64,000 nt of DNA, from assembly GCA_017509685.1 (NCBI GenBank), contig JAFWPA010000036.1, positions 21,720 through 85,719 of the forward strand. Reading direction: 5' to 3'. Under the pieces are notes generated by a model. The model was not told where the DNA came from. It worked only from the letters and a program-made list of their open reading frames with translations, and searched no databases. Source of the stretch: Bacteroidales bacterium (GTDB taxonomy: Bacteria > Bacteroidota > Bacteroidia > Bacteroidales > UBA932). Within the stretch, counting starts at the first letter, position 1. The number at the start of each line of letters is the position of its first letter. The position numbers and the translations under genes are program-made. Shown here piece after piece: positions 60,824 through 64,000 of the stretch.

Positions 60824-61930
60824 ATGAAGAGTAAAACCCATTTCCTAGTCCTTCTGGCGGCTTTTTTCGTACTGGCCGTTGGTTGCACCTCTAAAAAGGA
60901 GCCCGTTACCGTATACATGTGGCAGCGTCTGAGTTTCAACGAGAATCCGGACACGCTGGCCGCCCGCTTCAAGGAGTGGAAGAGCCACGGCGTCACCGGC
61001 GTCTGCATTGACGGACGCAATCTGGAACAGACCCAGATGGCATCGGCCCTGGCTCACGCCGAAGGCCTGGAATACCACGCCTGGGTCCCTTCTATGCTGC
61101 GCAGCGGTATGCCGCACCACTGGTATGCCGTGAACCGCCTGGGACAGAGCGCCGACGAAAATCCCACCTACGTGAATTCCTACCGTTTCCTGGATCCGGC
61201 CAACCCGGAGGTGCAGGATTACCTTATAGAACAATATTCGGCCGTGGCCAGCCTGCCCGACGTAGATTTCGTGCGCCTGGACTTCATCCGTTACCCGGAT
61301 GTGATTCTGGCCGAGGCCCTGAGCGAGACCTATGGCCTGGAGGACGTAAACGGTGAATATGCACCGGCCGATTACTGCTACTGCGAACACTGCGTGAGCG
61401 CCTTCTTCAAGGAAACCGGCCTGGACATCACCCAGGTGGAGGACCCCGGCAAAGTGGAAGCCTGGGCCCAGTTCCGCTGCGACCAACTCACCTTCTTTGT
61501 GGACAAAGTGGCCGCTGCTGTACACAAACTGGGCAAAAAAGTGAGCGTGGATGTGTTCCCCGGCCCCTATTCCTACGCCGAGCACATGGTGCGCCAGCAG
61601 TGGGACCAGTGGATGGTGGATGCCTTCTTCCCCATGAACTACAACGACCTGTACCAGGAAGGTCCCGAATGGGTGGGACCGGTAGTGGCCGAAGAAGTGG
61701 AGGCAGTGGGCGGCGTTACCGTCATCAGCAGCCTGCGCCTGAGCAAGGACTGGCGTAACAAGAACACAGCCCGTGTAGGCAGCATGGGCCTGCTTCCTTC
61801 CGAGCTGGGCGTAGCCATCCGCGGCTCCGTGGAGTCCGGCGCCAAGGGCGTTTGCCTGTTCAGCGGCGCCCGCATGACCCCGGAATACTGGGAGGCCCTG
61901 GATGAAGTGCTGAAGGACCTGTCTAAATAA
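60824..61930 (+). CDS. Putative glycosidase-like lipoprotein (GHL10/DUF187-like barrel)
   Basis: 368 residues from [21 protein letters not shown] (lipobox LAVGC, Cys21). The body has the beta/alpha-barrel marks of GHL10-type proteins: [40 protein letters not shown] (the conserved D-x-IRYP), [12 protein letters not shown] and [15 protein letters not shown] CxxxC pair (CYCEHC) sits mid-protein. No enzyme activity is proven for most of this group; action on peptidoglycan or host glycan is possible. It is a single-gene unit next to rpsO. Confidence 0.65.
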   Translation: MKSKTHFLVLLAAFFVLAVGCTSKKEPVTVYMWQRLSFNENPDTLAARFKEWKSHGVTGVCIDGRNLEQTQMASALAHAEGLEYHAWVPSMLRSGMPHHWYAVNRLGQSADENPTYVNSYRFLDPANPEVQDYLIEQYSAVASLPDVDFVRLDFIRYPDVILAEALSETYGLEDVNGEYAPADYCYCEHCVSAFFKETGLDITQVEDPGKVEAWAQFRCDQLTFFVDKVAAAVHKLGKKVSVDVFPGPYSYAEHMVRQQWDQWMVDAFFPMNYNDLYQEGPEWVGPVVAEEVEAVGGVTVISSLRLSKDWRNKNTARVGSMGLLPSELGVAIRGSVESGAKGVCLFSGARMTPEYWEALDEVLKDLSK

Positions 61931-61962
61931 TTTGGCAAATCCAAAATAAATCCCTATATTTG
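61931..61962 (+). promoter_or_regulatory. rpsO promoter
   Basis: TTTG (61931-61934), 20-bp spacer, TATATTTG (61955-61962), giving a leader of about 60 nt before rpsO. The box starts 1 bp after the preceding stop. Confidence 0.75.
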
Positions 61963-62025
61963 CAGGCTTTTTTGCGGGACGGTCCCGTGGAAGAGCCTGT
62001 AACACTTAACAAAACTCATTGCATC

Positions 62026-62301
62026 ATGGCAGAATATTTACAGCCTGAGAAAAAGCAAGAGATTTTCGCGAAGTACGGGAAGTCCAATAAGGACACCGGC
62101 TCCCCTGAGAGTCAGGTTGCTTTATTTTCCTACCGTATCGCTCACCTCACTGAGCACGTGAAGAAGAACAAGAAAGACGTGGTGACGCGTCGCAGCCTTC
62201 TTCGCCTGGTCAGCAAGCGCCGTCAGCTTCTGAACTACCTTCAGAAGGTTGACATTGAGAGATACAGGGCTATCGTGAAGGAGCTGGGTCTCCGCCGATA
62301 A
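62026..62301 (+). CDS. rpsO: 30S ribosomal protein S15
   Basis: 91 residues: [61 protein letters not shown] is textbook uS15. It binds the 16S rRNA central domain. The start at 62026 fits length and N-terminus; a roughly 60-nt leader holds a short GC-rich inverted stretch (GGGACGGTCCC, 61976-61986) that might be a regulatory hairpin. Followed by pnp, the usual order in many bacteria. Confidence 0.97.
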   Translation: MAEYLQPEKKQEIFAKYGKSNKDTGSPESQVALFSYRIAHLTEHVKKNKKDVVTRRSLLRLVSKRRQLLNYLQKVDIERYRAIVKELGLRR

Positions 62302-62321
62302 GCATCAGGATAGGAAAGAAC

Positions 62322-62356
62322 GGGGGTACGGATGCAAGGCATCCTGCCCCTTTTTT
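62322..62356 (+). terminator. Terminator or attenuator between rpsO and pnp
   Basis: Stem GGATGC (62330-62335) with GCATCC (62339-62344), extended by GGGG/CCCC outer pairs, followed by six T (62351-62356). It lies 57 bp before the pnp start and may let only part of the transcripts continue. Confidence 0.75.
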
Positions 62357-62412
62357 CGAAAAAAGACGGTCCCATTGGGGGACAGACGAAATAAGACGTA
62401 ATAATAGAACCA

Positions 62413-64000
62413 ATGAACATTATCAAAAAGACCATTGTATTACCCGACGGTCGGGTAATCGAGATCGAGACCGGAAAACTGGCCAAACAGGCCGCCGGTT
62501 CTGCCGTTGTGAAAATGGGTGGCACCATGCTGCTGGCCACCGTCACCTGCGCCACGGAGGTGAAAGAGGGCACCGACTTCATGCCCCTTACCGTGGATTA
62601 CCGCGAAAAGTATTATGCCGCCGGCCGTTTCCCCGGTGGTTTCCTCAAGCGTGAGAGCCGCCCCAGCGATTATGAGGTGCTCATCGCCCGCCTGGTGGAC
62701 CGTCCCATCCGTCCCCTGTGGCCGTCCGACTTCCATCTGGAAGTGTTCGTGAACGTGATGCTCATCAGCGCCGAAAAGGACATCCAGCCCGATGCCCTGG
62801 CCGGTCTGGCAGCATCGGCCGCCCTGGCCTCCAGCGACCTCCCCTTCGGCGGTCCTGTGAGCGAGGTGCGCGTTTCCCGCATCGACGGCCAGTTCGTGAT
62901 CAACCCCGGTTTCGAAGACAACAAGCGCGCCGACCTTGACCTGATGGTGGCCGCTACCGAGGAGAACATCATGATGGTGGAAGGCGAAATGAACGAGGTT
63001 TCCGAGCACGATATGCTGGAGGCCATCAAGTTTGCCCACGAAGAAATCAAGAAGCACTGCCGCGTGCAGAAAGAACTGATGCACGAGCTGGGCACCGACG
63101 CCCAGAAGCGTGACTATCCGCACGACGAAGAGGACGAGGCCCTGAAGACCGCCGTCCACGAGGCTTGCTATAACAAGTGCTACGAGCTTGCCAAGAGCGC
63201 CAAGCCCAAGCACGAGCGCGAAGACGGATTCAACGCCATCCGCGACGAATTCAAGGCCCAGTTCTCCGAAGAAGACCTGGAGCTCAAGGGTGCCATGATC
63301 GACCGCTACTACCACGACGTAGAGAAAGAGGCCATGCGCAACCTGGTACTGGACGAGGGCAAGCGACTGGACGGCCGTGCCACCAACGAGGTGCGTCCCA
63401 TCTGGTGCGAGGTAGACTACCTGCCTTGCGCTCACGGCAGCGCCATCTTCACCCGCGGTGAAACCCAGTCCCTGGCTTCCGTGACCCTGGGCACCAAGAT
63501 GGACATGAAGGAAATGGACGAAGTCCTCATCCAGGACGACCAGCAGTTTGTCCTGCACTACAACTTCCCTCCGTTTGCCACCGGTGAGGCCAAGCCTCAG
63601 CGCAGCACCGGCCGCCGCGAAATCGGCCATGGCAACCTGGCCATGCGCGCCCTCAAACCCGTGATCCCCACGGCTCCCGAATTCCCCTACGCCGTACGCG
63701 TAGTTTCCGATATCCTGGAATCCAACGGTTCCTCCTCCATGGCTTCTGTCTGCGGCGGCTGCCTGGCCCTGATGGACGCCGGTGTGAAAATCAAGAAGCC
63801 GGTGGCCGGTGTGGCCATGGGCCTGATCACCGACGCAGAGCGCCCCAACGACCGCTACGCCATCCTCACCGACATCCTGGGCGACGAGGATCACCTGGGA
63901 GACATGGACTTCAAGGTGACCGGCACCAAGGACGGCATCACTGCCACCCAGATGGACATCAAGGTGGACGGCCTGTCCTACGAAGTGCTGGAGAAGGCCC
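62413..64000 (+). CDS. pnp: Polyribonucleotide nucleotidyltransferase (3' end outside the window)
   Basis: From ATG 62413 the frame is open to the window edge (529 codons). The first RNase PH domain ([30 protein letters not shown] to about 225), the helical linker (HGREDGF-type [15 protein letters not shown]) and most of the second RNase PH domain ([96 protein letters not shown]) are present. KH and S1 domains must lie beyond. It degrades RNA 3' to 5' using phosphate. Confidence 0.97.
   Translation, partial: MNIIKKTIVLPDGRVIEIETGKLAKQAAGSAVVKMGGTMLLATVTCATEVKEGTDFMPLTVDYREKYYAAGRFPGGFLKRESRPSDYEVLIARLVDRPIRPLWPSDFHLEVFVNVMLISAEKDIQPDALAGLAASAALASSDLPFGGPVSEVRVSRIDGQFVINPGFEDNKRADLDLMVAATEENIMMVEGEMNEVSEHDMLEAIKFAHEEIKKHCRVQKELMHELGTDAQKRDYPHDEEDEALKTAVHEACYNKCYELAKSAKPKHEREDGFNAIRDEFKAQFSEEDLELKGAMIDRYYHDVEKEAMRNLVLDEGKRLDGRATNEVRPIWCEVDYLPCAHGSAIFTRGETQSLASVTLGTKMDMKEMDEVLIQDDQQFVLHYNFPPFATGEAKPQRSTGRREIGHGNLAMRALKPVIPTAPEFPYAVRVVSDILESNGSSSMASVCGGCLALMDAGVKIKKPVAGVAMGLITDAERPNDRYAILTDILGDEDHLGDMDFKVTGTKDGITATQMDIKVDGLSYEVLEKA

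Noticed and set aside
1-64000. CRISPR arrays, phage, transposase or integrase genes
   Set aside because: None seen: no regularly spaced direct repeats apart from the protein-coding 24-bp repeat, and no matching proteins.

Overview
The window reads as a chromosomal segment of a fairly GC-rich member of the Bacteroidetes, most likely order Bacteroidales. The signs are: promoters of the Bacteroidetes type (TTTG, about 19-20 bp, TAnnTTTG) in front of tRNA and housekeeping genes; lineage-typical families (HU-CCDC81 protein, DUF4837 lipoprotein, Bacteroidetes-type RNA polymerase omega, SPOR and LEA-like proteins, OmpH paralogues, a long MraY); and many MKK...C lipoproteins. Almost every base is coding. 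There is no rRNA operon, CRISPR array, phage, transposase or integrase.

Layout: 1-1.5 kb, acyl-ACP thioesterase (cut by the window edge) and an HU-CCDC81 membrane protein. 1.5-3.8 kb, tRNA-Asn, a K+/H+ antiporter and a tRNA-Glu / rpsT / tRNA-Pro cluster. 3.8-8.1 kb (minus), M23 protein, dxr, rseP and DUF4837. 8.1-9.1 kb, ruvX and def. 9.1-16.6 kb (minus), M23-LysM protein, phosphomannomutase, tcdA, a porin-like barrel, a dicarboxylate transporter and an M49-type lipoprotein that has lost its zinc ligands. 16.7-18.1 kb, gdhA. 18.2-23 kb (minus), nadK, uppS, bamA and ompH. 23-33.9 kb (plus), GH31 lipoprotein, pdxJ, a second OmpH, a glycosyltransferase, a LysM/binding-protein fusion, trxB, bamD, rpoZ, recN, a Fur-family regulator and a NigD-like lipoprotein. 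33.9-36.9 kb, a small accessory-looking segment bounded by inverted copies of an intergenic repeat, with a PycB/OadA-like protein, tRNA-His, a displaced 24-nt tRNA-His 3' end and an AT-rich hypothetical gene. 36.9-39.3 kb (minus), LEA-like lipoprotein, SPOR protein and rpoN. 39.4-42.2 kb, miaB, radC and upp. 42.4-57.35 kb, a complete division and cell-wall (dcw) cluster from mraZ to ftsZ. 57.35-60.7 kb (minus), gltX (frameshifted near its 3' end), and rpiB-truB (truB with a 73-residue insertion). 60.8-64 kb, a glycosidase-like lipoprotein, rpsO and pnp (cut by the window edge).

Most genes serve the cell envelope. The dcw cluster makes and places peptidoglycan; MurE has the DNPR motif of meso-diaminopimelate enzymes. 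UppS and Dxr feed the lipid carrier. BamA, BamD and two OmpH-type chaperones assemble outer-membrane proteins. RseP, two M23 peptidases and LysM proteins maintain the envelope.

The least ordinary signals are not genes. (1) A 90-bp intergenic element with 17-bp inverted arms and a central palindrome has three full-length copies, one copy with an exact 32-bp internal deletion, and one doubtful relative. (2) The octamer CATCGGCC/GGCCGATG occurs about 60 times by hand count, several-fold above composition, and often forces unusual codons. (3) Two proteins look like enzymes stripped of key residues: the M49-like lipoprotein and the PycB/OadA-like protein without a biotin-acceptor lysine.
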